Shown: one piece after another, positions 23,865-30,238 of the stretch
Position numbering within the stretch: the stretch's first letter is position 1
Layout: every line of letters begins with the position of its first letter
NCBI GenBank assembly: GCA_016787605.1
Contig: JAEUUE010000064.1
Coordinates: 1 to 41,037 of the forward strand
Direction: 5' to 3'
Length of the DNA stretch: 41,037 nt
Origin: Cyclobacteriaceae bacterium
GTDB lineage: Bacteria; Bacteroidota; Bacteroidia; Cytophagales; Cyclobacteriaceae
The notes under the pieces: generated by a model
Seen by the model: only the letters and a program-made list of their open reading frames with translations
What the model was told of the DNA's origin: nothing
The model's database searches: none
Made by a program: the position numbers and the translations under genes

Positions 23865-24431
23865 ATGAAAAACCTTATGCGTCTGTCCAGTGTACTGGCG
23901 ATCGTGGCTGCGGTCGTTATCTCCGGCTGTAAGTCGAAGCAGCCGATGCCCGAAGGGGAAAAAGAAGTAGTCGTGCCCTGCTCCGGTCCTGATTACTTTA
24001 CCAACAACAAAGTATTCCGTGCCAATTCCATCGGGGAGAGCATGGACCAGGTGACTTCCAAGAAGAAGGCCCTCACCAACGCCCGCAACGAACTGGCTCA
24101 GTCGATCCAGACCACGGTGAAGACGGTGACGGATAACTACACCAACTCCCGCGAAATGAACCGCCGCGAAGAACTGGAACAGCGCTTCGAGCAGCTCAAC
24201 CGGGAAGTGGTAGACCAGACCCTCCAGGGTGTGCGTACCATCTGCGAAAAACTGGTGCAGACCAAGGAAGGAAACTACAAGACGTATGTGGCCATTGAAT
24301 TGTCCGCCGACGAACTGGTCAAGCAATACAACGAGCGCCTCAGCAAAGACGAGCGCCTGAAAATTGACTACGACTACGAGAAGTTCAAGAAGACTTTCGA
24401 CGAAGAAATGGCCAAGCGCGGCAGCAACTAA
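23865..24431 (+). CDS. Second LPP20-like lipoprotein, 188 residues
   Basis: From ATG 23865 (a GTG at 23853 is the alternative) the product has a clear lipoprotein signal, MKNLMRLSSVLAIVAAVVISGC. The mature part is FRANSIGESMDQVTSKKKAL followed by a helix of A, E and N (ALTNARNELAQSIQTTVKTV) and a strand with YKTYVAIELSADELV. This reproduces the core LPP20 layout of the upstream protein in shortened form. A charged coiled-coil-like helix (REMNRREELEQRFEQLNREV) lies in the middle. A strong terminator follows the gene, so the pair could be one unit ending here. Function unknown. Confidence 0.75.
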   Translation: MKNLMRLSSVLAIVAAVVISGCKSKQPMPEGEKEVVVPCSGPDYFTNNKVFRANSIGESMDQVTSKKKALTNARNELAQSIQTTVKTVTDNYTNSREMNRREELEQRFEQLNREVVDQTLQGVRTICEKLVQTKEGNYKTYVAIELSADELVKQYNERLSKDERLKIDYDYEKFKKTFDEEMAKRGSN

Positions 24432-24451
24432 GTCGATTTCCCATACAGAGA

Positions 24452-24483
24452 AGACGCCCCGGATGACGGGGCGTCTTTTTTTT
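24452..24483 (+). terminator. Strong intrinsic terminator after the LPP20-like pair
   Basis: AGACGCCCCG and CGGGGCGTCT form a perfect 10-bp GC-rich stem around the loop GATGA, followed by an uninterrupted run of T to 24483. Confidence 0.93.
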
Positions 24484-24522
24484 GTGGCAACACGAAGAGT
24501 CCTTGAGCCGTTTTACCTCTCA

Positions 24523-24939
24523 ATGGCAGGATATTCCGGTACGCCGCTGATCAGGAAACTCGGCCTTGGGCCGGGAGCGGTCGCTTTTGTGCGTCATGAG
24601 CCGCCATCGTACTGGGACTGGCTAAGCCCCCTGCCCGAAGGCGTGGAGGTGAGGAAGCGGCTCACGCCTGGACTTACCTTTGTCCATCTTTTTTGCACCT
24701 CGTCGGCGGCCACGAAGAAGGAAGTAAGGGCCGCCAAAACATGCCTGGCCCCCCATGGGATGATTTGGGTCTCGTGGCCGAAGAAATCCTCAGGCGTTGC
24801 CTCCGATCTGGACGAGAATCTCATTCGTGATTTTGCGCTGAAGAACGGACTGGTGGACGTGAAAGTCTGCGCAGTGGACGACGTATGGTCGGGGCTGAAA
24901 TTGGTGATCCCGGTGAAGCTCCGCAAGAAGCCGCGGTAG
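24523..24939 (+). CDS. DUF3052-like protein
   Basis: From ATG 24523 the product is 138 residues: MAGYSGTPLIRKLGLGPGA... then WDWLSPLPEGVEVRKRL, FVHLFCTSSAATKKEVRAAK, MIWVSWPKKSSG, then DENLIRDFALKNGLVDVKVCAVDDVWSGLK near the end. This start and layout match the DUF3052 family, small soluble proteins with an SAM-methyltransferase-like beta-alpha pattern but no recognised catalytic motif. The frame is open upstream, but that part crosses the terminator at 24452-24483, so the later ATG is right. It converges on the tetR-like gene with a six-base gap. Function unknown. Confidence 0.8.
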   Translation: MAGYSGTPLIRKLGLGPGAVAFVRHEPPSYWDWLSPLPEGVEVRKRLTPGLTFVHLFCTSSAATKKEVRAAKTCLAPHGMIWVSWPKKSSGVASDLDENLIRDFALKNGLVDVKVCAVDDVWSGLKLVIPVKLRKKPR

Positions 24940-24945
24940 CCTGGT

Positions 24946-25533
24946 TTATTTCTTCAGGCCGTTGACCAGCATGTCGGAAAGCTGCTGGCCCAGATCGTCC
25001 GGCACGATGTTCTTGTGCGGATCGTACCATTGCGGCATCCAGTTGAGCGAGGAGAACAGGGTCATCACGGCCAGTTTCTTGTCGATCGACTCTTTAAACT
25101 CCCCGGATTGAATGCCTTGCTCGATGATATCCTTGAACCGGTTGATGTAGTTGATGCGCAGGAGGAGAAACTGGCGGAGGTACGGCTGGCTGAGGTGGCG
25201 GTGTTCGTTCATAAACACGGCGGAGGCCGTGAGGTCCTTGGCCATCACCTTGATGTGCCCGACGATCCCGTTGCGGAGTTTGAGGCTGGCGGGCAGGTCT
25301 TGCTTCTCCACTTCGTCGAGCGACTTGCGAAATTCGGCCGCCATGTCAAAACAGAGGTGCTGAAGGATTTCTTCCTTGGAGCGGATGTGGGAATAGAGAC
25401 TGGCCGCTTCGATGCCCATCTTCTGGGCCAGGTCACGCATGGAGGAGGCCGCATAGCCCTTCTCCATGAACAGTTCCGCCGCGTGGCGGATCACTTGCTC
25501 TTTTCGGGATAGCGTCGCGGTCGTTTCCATCAT
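24946..25533 (-). CDS. TetR/AcrR-family transcriptional regulator
   Basis: This 195-residue regulator has the N-terminal TetR DNA-binding domain: KEQVIRHAAELFMEKGYAASSM, then the helix-turn-helix DLAQKMGIEAASLYSHIRSKEE (about 34-55). The C-terminal ligand-binding part is all helical and contains FMNEHRHLSQP, YINRFKDIIEQGIQSGEF and SSLNWMPQWYDPHK, a pattern I associate with TetR proteins that sense acyl-CoA or fatty-acid-type ligands; that link is inference. Two ATGs begin the gene. It is divergent from the membrane protein at 25567, with only 33 bases between the start codons, so autoregulation together with control of that gene is likely. A link to the distant paa genes is possible but not shown. 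Confidence 0.92.
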   Translation of the reverse strand: MMETTATLSRKEQVIRHAAELFMEKGYAASSMRDLAQKMGIEAASLYSHIRSKEEILQHLCFDMAAEFRKSLDEVEKQDLPASLKLRNGIVGHIKVMAKDLTASAVFMNEHRHLSQPYLRQFLLLRINYINRFKDIIEQGIQSGEFKESIDKKLAVMTLFSSLNWMPQWYDPHKNIVPDDLGQQLSDMLVNGLKK

Positions 25534-25566
25534 ATTTCCTTGCTACCTTTACCTTTCACGAAGCGT

Positions 25567-26091
25567 ATGAATTTCTTTTCTGCGAAAGAGTACTTCTACA
25601 AAGCTAATACGATCGGCTTCATCCTCCTACTGTTGCCGGTGATCGTATTCCTATATATCCACGTGGATGCGCTTCAATCGTTTCCGGTGGTCTCCGATCT
25701 GCCCCGGAAAAACCAATTGTTCATCCTGATCAGCGCCATGGTGGTTACCATACTAACAGTTGTTAACCTGCTTTGGCGATCCCGGATCGACCGGATGAGG
25801 GCTCTTGGCGAACTTTCGAAGAAAATGGAAGGCTATTTTGTCCTTTTTGTCATGCGCAACGGGGCCTATGCCGCCAGTCTCCTCCTGATTTCGGCGGGCT
25901 ACTACCTGACGCACAGCATCTACTTTACCGGCATTTATTTCATTGTGCTGCTCTTGATCATCTCCCAATGGCCCGGGCCGGCCCGTTTTTGCCTGGCTTT
26001 TGACCTGAAGGGCCCCGAACGCGACCTGATTCTGCATAACCAGGATTTGTTCCGGAAGCCCCGGAAGCCTGCGGGCCAGCCGGGGAAATAG
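25567..26091 (+). CDS. Four-helix membrane protein of unknown function
   Basis: The 174-residue product has four hydrophobic segments (about 16-34, 50-70, 95-115 and 120-140). A basic loop (WRSRIDRMRALGELSKKMEG) separates the second and third, and a soluble C-terminal tail contains PARFCLAFDLKGPERDLI and a Pro/Lys-rich end. ATG 25567 is preferred over an upstream in-frame codon at 25540, because a TACCTTTA promoter-like word lies at 25544-25551. I do not recognise the family. Its 33-base divergent arrangement with the TetR gene suggests the two share control sites. Confidence 0.75.
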   Translation: MNFFSAKEYFYKANTIGFILLLLPVIVFLYIHVDALQSFPVVSDLPRKNQLFILISAMVVTILTVVNLLWRSRIDRMRALGELSKKMEGYFVLFVMRNGAYAASLLLISAGYYLTHSIYFTGIYFIVLLLIISQWPGPARFCLAFDLKGPERDLILHNQDLFRKPRKPAGQPGK

Positions 26092-26118
26092 AAAAAGGGA
26101 GGTTTCTGACCTCCCTTT
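26092..26118 (-). terminator. Terminator between convergent genes
   Basis: AAAGGGAGGT and ACCTCCCTTT form a perfect 10-bp stem with loop TTCTG. On the minus strand the arm runs into TTTTTC, serving the outer-membrane barrel gene. On the plus strand only TTTCT follows, so it may act in both directions with lower strength. Confidence 0.8.
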
Positions 26119-26139
26119 CTGCTACCGGCTCGAGCCGCC

Positions 26140-27180
26140 TCAGAGTGTGATGCCGAAGCTGAAGGCGTTCAGCTTGGGACCTTTGCCGTCGATAAACAAC
26201 CCGTTGAGGTCGTAGTTGAAGAAGATGTCGGTGTCGCGGAAGCCGATCTGGGCCCGCAAGCCGTACCGGACGTTGTTCAGGTAGTAATTGTCGTGGTAGT
26301 GCGACTTCTGCTTGTCGCCGCTTTCTTCCCACACCTGCTTCGTGTAGCTGTCGAGGCGGTAGCCCACATAGGGTCCTACGCCGATGCGAAACGAGCCGCG
26401 ACGGTCGAAGTTGAGCCGGTCGCCATTGAATACGTTGGGCTTGCGGCTGTAACCTCCCAGGTCAAACATGGGCACCATGGACAGGTTGATGTAGCAGACC
26501 GTCAGTTTTGATTTGGTAAACTCCACGTCGGTGCGCGGGTTCTCATAGAAGATTACCCCGTTGCCATCCTTTGAAATCTGGGTCTTGTAGTTGCTGAACT
26601 TGAAGTTGTACCAGCTGACGCCGGCTCCCCACTCCAGGTAGAACTTGTTGGTGACCTTGGTGCGCAGGGTCGACGTGAGACCCACGTACCACGAGCCCCA
26701 GGGTTTCACGGTGTATAACTGGTTGCCGCCATCCGGGAAGTGGCCGTTCTCGAGGTAGTTGTTCATGCCCAGGTCGATGTTGAAGGAATGATAGAACCGG
26801 CGGGAATATTTGTCGCTGCGACGTGACCAGCGGTATTCGTCGGCCCAGTCGTTGGCGCGGTCATCCTCGTCACGCCGGTCGCGGATCCACGTATCTTCCG
26901 GCGCGGGTTTGGTACTTTGCTGCGTGGTGTCTTTGAGGTACGCAGACGACTGTTTCTTCAGCGAACTGGTGTCGCGCTGCTCCAGTTTCCGGAGCATGTC
27001 ATCCATGAGCGCCTGGAAGTTGTAATGCTTTAGCGTCTCGAGGTCCTGCTTGTCTTTGATCGAGAAAATTACTTTGGATTCTTTTCCCACTTTCACGACG
27101 ATGGTGTCGGCCGGCTGGGCCTTGGCCAGGGCGGCAAGAAGGAAGAGGGCGGATACAAGGATAATGCGTATGCGGTTCAT
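26140..27180 (-). CDS. Outer-membrane beta-barrel protein, last gene of a sigma-factor operon
   Basis: The 346-residue product has a signal peptide (MNRIRIILVSALFLLAALAKA, cut before QPADTI). A charged helical or disordered segment follows (about 45-125; KLEQRDTSSLKKQSS, RDRRDEDDRANDWADEYRWSRR). The rest is a series of amphipathic strands rich in Tyr, Trp and Gly, ending in NAFSFGITL with a terminal aromatic/hydrophobic strand, typical of PorT/OmpA-like barrels of Bacteroidota. It follows the putative anti-sigma gene by three bases, as in many ECF sigma operons of this phylum. The substrate, if any, is unknown. Confidence 0.85.
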   Translation of the reverse strand: MNRIRIILVSALFLLAALAKAQPADTIVVKVGKESKVIFSIKDKQDLETLKHYNFQALMDDMLRKLEQRDTSSLKKQSSAYLKDTTQQSTKPAPEDTWIRDRRDEDDRANDWADEYRWSRRSDKYSRRFYHSFNIDLGMNNYLENGHFPDGGNQLYTVKPWGSWYVGLTSTLRTKVTNKFYLEWGAGVSWYNFKFSNYKTQISKDGNGVIFYENPRTDVEFTKSKLTVCYINLSMVPMFDLGGYSRKPNVFNGDRLNFDRRGSFRIGVGPYVGYRLDSYTKQVWEESGDKQKSHYHDNYYLNNVRYGLRAQIGFRDTDIFFNYDLNGLFIDGKGPKLNAFSFGITL

Positions 27181-27183
27181 GGG

Positions 27184-27834
27184 TTAATTCTTTTTGGGTT
27201 GTTTCTTCCGCAGGTCAAAGGCGAACAGTTCGTCCTTAAGTCCGCGGATGTCTCCGATCGGGTCGCTGTGTTTTACCGTCCGGGCAAAGTCCACCACCTT
27301 ATCCAGCGCGTTTCGGTCTGCGGCGTCGGGGGCTTCAGTCGCCACCGTCTCCAGGGTATATTCCAGCACGAGGGGCTTGGGTGTCTCCGTGTTGACGGCA
27401 ATCTCCTCTTCGAGCACGACCGGCTCGAGGGTGATCTCTTCGAAGGCTATGGTCTCTTCTACTGCGGGTGCCGGGCTAGCTTCCGTCACCGGGGTGGAGG
27501 CGATCATGGGTTTCGTTACTGTCTTCTTTCGGGGAGTGACCTGTGTTTGTGCCAGGGGTTCGGTCGCGGGAACGGCGGCCGGCACAACCGGCTCCGCGGG
27601 CTGCAGCGCCGGGGCGACGGTCTGTTTGGCTACCGGCGCGGTCGTCTCCGGTTCGGCGCTCATCCAAAGGCCTGCGGCAACGAGCGCGGGCACGAGCACG
27701 GCGGCCCACCGCATCCAGGCCAGGGAATGGCCGGGTTGGGGAAGGCCGGCTTCCACGCGCGCCCACACCTCCGGGGAGGGAGGGGTGACGTGTTCCGCCA
27801 GCGTGTCGCTAAAGAGCCGATCGATGTCTTTCAT
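27184..27834 (-). CDS. Putative single-pass anti-sigma factor
   Basis: The 216-residue product has a short N-terminal part (MKDIDRLFSDTLAEHVTPPSPEVWARVEAGL) typical of the cytoplasmic segment in Bacteroidota proteins co-transcribed with ECF sigma factors. One membrane helix follows (WMRWAAVLVPALVAAGLWM, about 40-58), and then a long low-complexity periplasmic region rich in Ala, Pro, Thr, Val and Glu, ending in a basic KKQPKKN. The start overlaps the sigma-factor stop by four bases (ATGA), so translation is coupled. The anti-sigma role is inferred from position and topology; no zinc-binding HxxxCxxC motif is seen. Confidence 0.78.
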   Translation of the reverse strand: MKDIDRLFSDTLAEHVTPPSPEVWARVEAGLPQPGHSLAWMRWAAVLVPALVAAGLWMSAEPETTAPVAKQTVAPALQPAEPVVPAAVPATEPLAQTQVTPRKKTVTKPMIASTPVTEASPAPAVEETIAFEEITLEPVVLEEEIAVNTETPKPLVLEYTLETVATEAPDAADRNALDKVVDFARTVKHSDPIGDIRGLKDELFAFDLRKKQPKKN

Positions 27835-28406
27835 TGCGCTTGTTGTTTAAGGCCCCTGTCTTGTTCCATGGTTTGCAGTCGCGCCTGCAGGTGCATCCGG
27901 GCGCGGCTGAGTTGCGACTTGGAGGTGCTCTCCGTGATGCCGATCTGTTCGGCGATCTCCTTGTGGGAGAAGCCGTCGATGGCATAGAGGTTGAACACCA
28001 TCCGGTAGCCGGCCGGCAGTTCCTGGATCAGCTTCATCAGGTCTTCAGCCTCCAGGTCCGTGTCGGTCGAAGCCGGTTCCGATTCGCGTTCGGCTGTCTC
28101 CAGGTCGGTCTCCAGGTACATCACCTTGTTCTTTCTCAGGAAGGTGAGCGACTCGTTCACGACGATACGCCGAACCCATCCTTCGAAACTTCCGTCGCCC
28201 TTGAACTGACCGATCCGTTCGAAGACTTTGGTGAACGAGACGACCAGGACGTCTTCGGCCTCCATATGGTCGCGCACATAGCGGCGGCATACCGACAGCA
28301 TTTTGGGTGCCATCCGGTCGAACAGGGCCTTTTGAGCCGTCCGGTCATTGCGGCGGCAGCCCTCGATCAGTTCCGCCTCCCTGGCGCGATAAATCTGGAA
28401 ATGCAT
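27831..28406 (-). CDS. ECF-type RNA polymerase sigma factor
   Basis: This 191-residue sigma-70-family factor has region 2 (about 10-90: RNDRTAQKALFDRMAPKMLSV, then AEDVLVVSFTKVFERIGQF and GSFEGWVRRIVVNESLTFLR) and region 4 (about 125-175: LPAGYRMVFNLYAIDGFSHK and the helix-turn-helix IAEQIGITESTSKSQLSRAR). An acidic linker joins them. It heads an operon with a putative anti-sigma gene and an outer-membrane barrel gene, so it probably responds to an envelope signal. The start shown gives MHFQIYRAREAELI; no other in-frame start is better placed. An inverted repeat lies 21 bases upstream. Confidence 0.95.
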   Translation of the reverse strand: MHFQIYRAREAELIEGCRRNDRTAQKALFDRMAPKMLSVCRRYVRDHMEAEDVLVVSFTKVFERIGQFKGDGSFEGWVRRIVVNESLTFLRKNKVMYLETDLETAERESEPASTDTDLEAEDLMKLIQELPAGYRMVFNLYAIDGFSHKEIAEQIGITESTSKSQLSRARMHLQARLQTMEQDRGLKQQAQ

Positions 28407-28426
28407 TTCGTCGATTCGAGGATAAG

Positions 28427-28453
28427 ATGCAAACCCCCTGCCGGAGGTTGCAT
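28427..28453. promoter_or_regulatory. Inverted repeat upstream of the sigma-factor gene
   Basis: ATGCAA(A)CC and GGTTGCAT form an inverted repeat with 8-bp arms (one A bulged) around CCCTGCCGGA, 21 bases before the start codon. It could be an operator or an mRNA hairpin. No TAnnTTTG match was found in this gap. Confidence 0.4.
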
Positions 28454-28527
28454 GGTCTCAGAATGATTTATTCAAGGATTTATACGGAGAAAGGGCCTTT
28501 CGGGGTGCCGGGCTGGCCAATGGGGTG

Positions 28528-28619
28528 CTGGGTACTGGGCTCTGGGGTCCTTGGTATACCCCAATGGTAACACCCAGAACCAAGCTCCTGGCGCCCAGCG
28601 CCTGGTGCCCAGTACCCAG
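28528..28619. repeat. Inverted repeat with CTGGGTACTGGGC arms
   Basis: CTGGGTACTGGGC (28528-28540) and GCCCAGTACCCAG (28607-28619) are perfect 13-bp inverted arms. Between them are further related words in both orientations (CTTGG/CCAAG, GGTGCTGGG/CACCCAG). The whole gap 28501-28622 is built from GGGTGCTGGG-like units and contains no gene. It may fold into a long stem between two leftward transcripts. Confidence 0.7.
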
Positions 28620-28622
28620 GGC

Positions 28623-29051
28623 CTAGTAAGCGGCGTCGTAGTCGATGGTGATGGTTTTCCAGGCGTATTGGCCCTCCTTGATGGTTACCGGGTTGATAAA
28701 GCCCTTGCCGTCGAAGAGGTTGGCATACAATCCATTCTTCTCCCGGGTGAACACGGAATAGCTGCCGATGGGCAACTTCACTTTGAAGGTTCCATCCGGC
28801 TTGGAGGTCGTGGTGGCCACGAGCCGGGTCTTGATGTCGCGGAAGAAGGGGCCGATCTGGGTGGCGTCGGTAATGTTGGTAATCTCATAAATGAGCACTT
28901 CCCGAACGGCACCCTGGTTGGGCGAGAGGACGGCGTCCGGTCCGGGCATCTGGTTTCCGGAGACCCAGAAGACCTGGCCTTGGAGTCCCTGCTTCTGGCC
29001 GGTGGCCGACAAGCTGAGCAGGAGGAACAGAAAGACCAGGACGTGCTTCAT
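28623..29051 (-). CDS. Secreted small protein with carboxypeptidase-regulatory-like fold
   Basis: The 142-residue product starts at the ATG at 29051 (MKHVLVFLFLLLSLSATGQ, signal peptide with cleavage near TGQ). The mature part is one beta-sandwich domain: GLQGQVFWVSGNQMPGP, VREVLIYEITN, RLVATTTSKPDGTFKVKLP, GSYSVFTREKNGLYANLF and ITIDYDAAY at the end. The strand GTFKVKLPIGSYSV is the usual signature of carboxypeptidase-regulatory-like (transthyretin-type) domains common in exported Bacteroidota proteins. It lies 19 bases after the acyltransferase-like gene and may be the last gene of a leftward run starting at padR. Role unknown. Confidence 0.8.
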   Translation of the reverse strand: MKHVLVFLFLLLSLSATGQKQGLQGQVFWVSGNQMPGPDAVLSPNQGAVREVLIYEITNITDATQIGPFFRDIKTRLVATTTSKPDGTFKVKLPIGSYSVFTREKNGLYANLFDGKGFINPVTIKEGQYAWKTITIDYDAAY

Positions 29052-29070
29052 GTTTAGCGGCGGGTAGGCG

Positions 29071-30204
29071 TCAGACCTTGATAAACCACTTTCGATGATA
29101 CATCCATCGCAGGATGACGCCAAAGATGAGGACGAGCGTGAGGGCAAAAGCTACCGAAGCCGTGTGCGGTTCCAGCCAGGAGGCGTAGGCGTGTTGATAA
29201 AGAAAATTCCATAGCGACTCTTCGGTTCCTGCTTCGGTGGCCCATCGGGTTCGCAGCAAGGCTTTCGCGATCACACCCGAGGCGACAAATGCAAAAATGG
29301 CATTCGTCCCGAAATATAGAAAGGGTTTTGTCCACGACTGGTGTCCTCGAATGTCGATGAGCCAGTGACTCGCGGCGAGAGCCTGCATGGCCCATCCCCC
29401 AGTGTACAGTACATAACTACTGGTCCATAGTGATTTATTAATGGGAAACGCCATATCCAACGCCAAACCGGAAAGAATAAGAACCATTCCAAAGAAAAAG
29501 ATCCAGCTAACGCGTTCTGAGGTATTTTCCACCCGGTCCATCAGTTGGCCGGTGAGGAGCCCAAGAATTCCGGTGACAAGGGCGGGCAAAGTGCTTAGCA
29601 CACCCTCGGGATCCCAGGTCCTGGACTGCGACCACAGGTGGCCGTCGAAGAACAGGCGATCGGACCAGGCGGCGAGATTGGTTCCGGGTTCCAGGTTGGG
29701 TGGACCAAACCCCGGAACGGGGACCCATGTCATCAACAGGTAGTAGGCCAGGAGGAGCCCGGCACCCAACCGTAATTGGGTGACCCACGACGTGGTGAGG
29801 TTGAGAATGGCGATCGCAAAGAAGACCACGCTGATCCGCTGCAATACGCCGGGGATGCGGAGAGTGGACAGCCGTTCCAGGTCGACCATGCGCTCGATCG
29901 GGAGCGTGAACCAGGCAAGCAGGATGCCGAGGAGGAAGATGATCACGGAGCGCCGGGCGATCTTGGCGAAATTCTTCCGGCTCAGGCCTTCCGATTTCTT
30001 TTCGCGATAGGCGAAGTGAACCGACACGCCGACGATGAACAGGAAGAACGGGAAGATCATGTCGGTGGGGGTACACCCGTGCCACGCGGCATGTCGCAAA
30101 GGGGCGTAGACATATTCCCAGGTGCCGGGGTTGTTGACCGTGATCATCGCCATCACGGTAGCCCCCCGGAAAAAATCAAGGGACGGAAGTCGTTGACGTT
30201 CCAT
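29071..30204 (-). CDS. Acyltransferase-like multi-pass membrane protein (HGSNAT / DUF5009 type)
   Basis: About ten hydrophobic segments are seen in 377 residues. The N-terminus RLPSLDFFRGATVMAMITVNNPG with a nearby HAAWHGCTPTDMIFPFFLFIVGVS is the signature of bacterial relatives of heparan-alpha-glucosaminide N-acetyltransferase (DUF5009/YeiB-like), which acetylate sugars across the membrane using acetyl-CoA; the conserved His in AAWHGCTPTD is the candidate active site. The start codon is taken at 30204 (MERQRLP), an earlier in-frame ATG being at 30231. The substrate here is unknown; cell-wall or exported-glycan modification is a reasonable guess. It is preceded by the PspC gene with a 34-base gap. 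Confidence 0.85.
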   Translation of the reverse strand: MERQRLPSLDFFRGATVMAMITVNNPGTWEYVYAPLRHAAWHGCTPTDMIFPFFLFIVGVSVHFAYREKKSEGLSRKNFAKIARRSVIIFLLGILLAWFTLPIERMVDLERLSTLRIPGVLQRISVVFFAIAILNLTTSWVTQLRLGAGLLLAYYLLMTWVPVPGFGPPNLEPGTNLAAWSDRLFFDGHLWSQSRTWDPEGVLSTLPALVTGILGLLTGQLMDRVENTSERVSWIFFFGMVLILSGLALDMAFPINKSLWTSSYVLYTGGWAMQALAASHWLIDIRGHQSWTKPFLYFGTNAIFAFVASGVIAKALLRTRWATEAGTEESLWNFLYQHAYASWLEPHTASVAFALTLVLIFGVILRWMYHRKWFIKV

Positions 30205-30238
30205 CCCTTTAAGGTAAGGAGTTCCCGGCAATTCCCGC

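Noticed and set aside
24364-24522. Upstream extension of the DUF3052-like gene
   Set aside because: The frame is open, but it runs through the end of the previous gene and its terminator; the family starts at MAGYSGTPL.
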